This document shows, in pieces, positions 4,968 through 5,673 of a stretch of 5,673 bases of DNA (its first letter is position 1; each line of letters starts with the position of its first letter). The stretch lies in assembly GCA_003251995.1 (NCBI GenBank), contig QKDT01000006.1, positions 1 through 5,673 on the forward strand. The letters run 5' to 3'. The notes below the pieces were generated by a model, which worked only from the letters and a program-made list of their open reading frames with translations, was not told the DNA's origin and did no database searches. The translations under genes were made by a program, and so were the position numbers. The stretch comes from Desulfovibrio desulfuricans. Its GTDB lineage: Bacteria > Desulfobacterota > Desulfovibrionia > Desulfovibrionales > Desulfovibrionaceae.

Positions 4968-5312
4968 TCAGGCCGTGGGCGGCAGACTGTTTTCTGTAAT
5001 CCAGCGTAAAAAAGGCTGATGACCGTCGGCAATGGGCATGGCGACAACACAGGGAACTTCATAACTGTGCATTGCGCACGCCTTTGCCATAAAATCGGGC
5101 AAAGCGGCTTCGCTCACCTGTGCCACAAGCAGGCATTCGCCAGCCTCGCGCACTTCGCCCTTCCAGCGGTATACCGATTGCGCGCCCGGCACCAGGTTGA
5201 CCCCGGCTGCCAGCCGCAAATGCACCAGCTCACGAGCGAGCGCCAGCGCTTCTTCCTGCGTGGGCGCGGTCATATAGACCAAAAAATTATTGCTGGTTTT
5301 CTTTTGCTCCAT
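4968..5312 (-). CDS. cutA: CutA1-type divalent cation tolerance protein
   Basis: This 114-residue small cytoplasmic protein forms stable trimers in the CutA family and is linked to divalent metal (copper) tolerance, with unclear molecular activity. Visible family landmarks are the first strand FLVYMTAPTQEEALALARELV (10-30), AAGVNLVPGAQSVYRWKGEV (35-54), and SYEVPCVVAMPIADGHQPFLRWI (83-105). Two positions differ from the usual pattern: AAG replaces the common AAC, and VPC replaces the P-E pair that normally closes H-x-Y-x-x-P-E. The ATG at 5312 gives a normal length, but no good ribosome binding site is visible; the next Met (14) would delete most of strand 1 and is unlikely. It is the first gene of the minus-strand directon and lies head-to-head with nth. 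Confidence 0.93.
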   Translation of the reverse strand: MEQKKTSNNFLVYMTAPTQEEALALARELVHLRLAAGVNLVPGAQSVYRWKGEVREAGECLLVAQVSEAALPDFMAKACAMHSYEVPCVVAMPIADGHQPFLRWITENSLPPTA

Positions 5313-5320
5313 TGCCGCAT

Positions 5321-5332
5321 GCTACACGTAGC
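5321..5332. repeat. Short inverted repeat upstream of cutA
   Basis: GCTAC-ac-GTAGC sits nine bases upstream of the cutA start and is followed on the plus strand by an A-rich run (5335-5343). It is short and could be chance, but it lies in the cutA leader, where no clear ribosome binding site is seen, so it may be a regulatory site. Confidence 0.25.
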
Positions 5333-5464
5333 GACAAAAAAAACAAAGCCCCGCCCAAAGGCCCGTTGCACGCCAATACAGGGCAGGCGCGGTGCGGTGC
5401 CTTGCTGTAACGACCGCCCGCCCCTCTTGCTTGCGGGTGTGTTCGCCCTGTGGCATAAAGAGGC

Positions 5465-5673
5465 ATGAGCGTAAAACCTTCTCCACAGGCAACGGCCCGG
5501 AACGTTCTTGCCGCCCTGCAAAAACGCTATCCGCACCCGCGCACCCATCTTGATGCCCAGAATGCATGGGAGCTGCTGGTAGCCACAGTGTTGGCTGCCC
5601 AGTGTACAGATGCCAGGGTGAACACCGTTACGCCGGAGCTGTTCCGCCGCTGGCCCACCCCCGCCGCGCTGGC
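5465..5673 (+). CDS. nth: Endonuclease III (base excision repair), N-terminal part
   Basis: The first 69 codons of an endonuclease III-type DNA glycosylase/AP lyase are present before the right edge cuts the gene, about a third of a usual protein of some 210 residues. The helix AWELLVATVLAAQCTDARVN (34-53) followed by VTPELFRRWPTPAAL (55-69) is diagnostic of Nth, which removes oxidised pyrimidines from DNA. The catalytic Lys and Asp, the helix-hairpin-helix and the C-terminal [4Fe-4S] cysteines lie beyond the window. The start is set by a TAA stop in frame at 5456-5458, making ATG 5465 the first possible ATG. The only purine-rich site, AAAGAGG (5457-5463), ends one base before this ATG, unusually close. 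Confidence 0.93.
   Translation, partial: MSVKPSPQATARNVLAALQKRYPHPRTHLDAQNAWELLVATVLAAQCTDARVNTVTPELFRRWPTPAAL

Overview
The window looks like chromosomal DNA of a moderately GC-rich anaerobic deltaproteobacterium, most likely a Desulfovibrio relative. This is inferred from the combination of a stand-alone Mrp/NBP35 ATPase, a Met/Gly-rich DUF5320-type protein and a DUF134 (UPF0251) regulator-like protein, a set common in sulfate reducers, and from the protein flavour of the housekeeping genes. No species is claimed.

Layout, left to right. (1) 1-228, minus: the N-terminus of an AldA-like aldehyde dehydrogenase that runs off the left edge. (2) 301-364: a strong hairpin with a T-run on the minus strand, the likely terminator of the next gene. 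(3) 389-1216, minus: an Mrp/ApbC/Nbp35 P-loop ATPase with an N-terminal cysteine cluster. (4) 1217-1364: a divergent regulatory region built on a 56-bp dyad that contains two copies of the palindrome GACATATGTC and face-to-face TTGACA boxes. (5) 1365-1751, plus: a DUF5320-like protein with nine methionines spaced exactly four residues apart. (6) 1955-2326, plus: a DUF134 helix-turn-helix protein with a cysteine-rich tail. (7) 2327-2498: a short convergent intergenic region. (8) 2499-5312, minus: a five-gene directon read as cutA, PfkB kinase, VOC protein, YdcZ-like membrane protein, YbaK-like deacylase, with gaps of 13-55 bp. (9) 5465 to the right edge, plus: the N-terminus of endonuclease III (nth).

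How the genes may work together. The mrp, DUF5320 and DUF134 genes form the most interesting unit: an iron-sulfur carrier-type ATPase, a Met/Cys-rich putative metal-binding protein, and a putative DNA-binding regulator around one elaborate operator. Gene sets of this composition accompany metal-cluster proteins such as the orange protein (ORP) system in sulfate reducers. A role in assembling or handling a metal cluster is a reasonable inference, but the sequence does not prove it. The minus-strand directon is a mix of housekeeping and accessory functions (metal tolerance, nucleoside or sugar phosphorylation, translation quality control, small-molecule transport) with no obvious single pathway.
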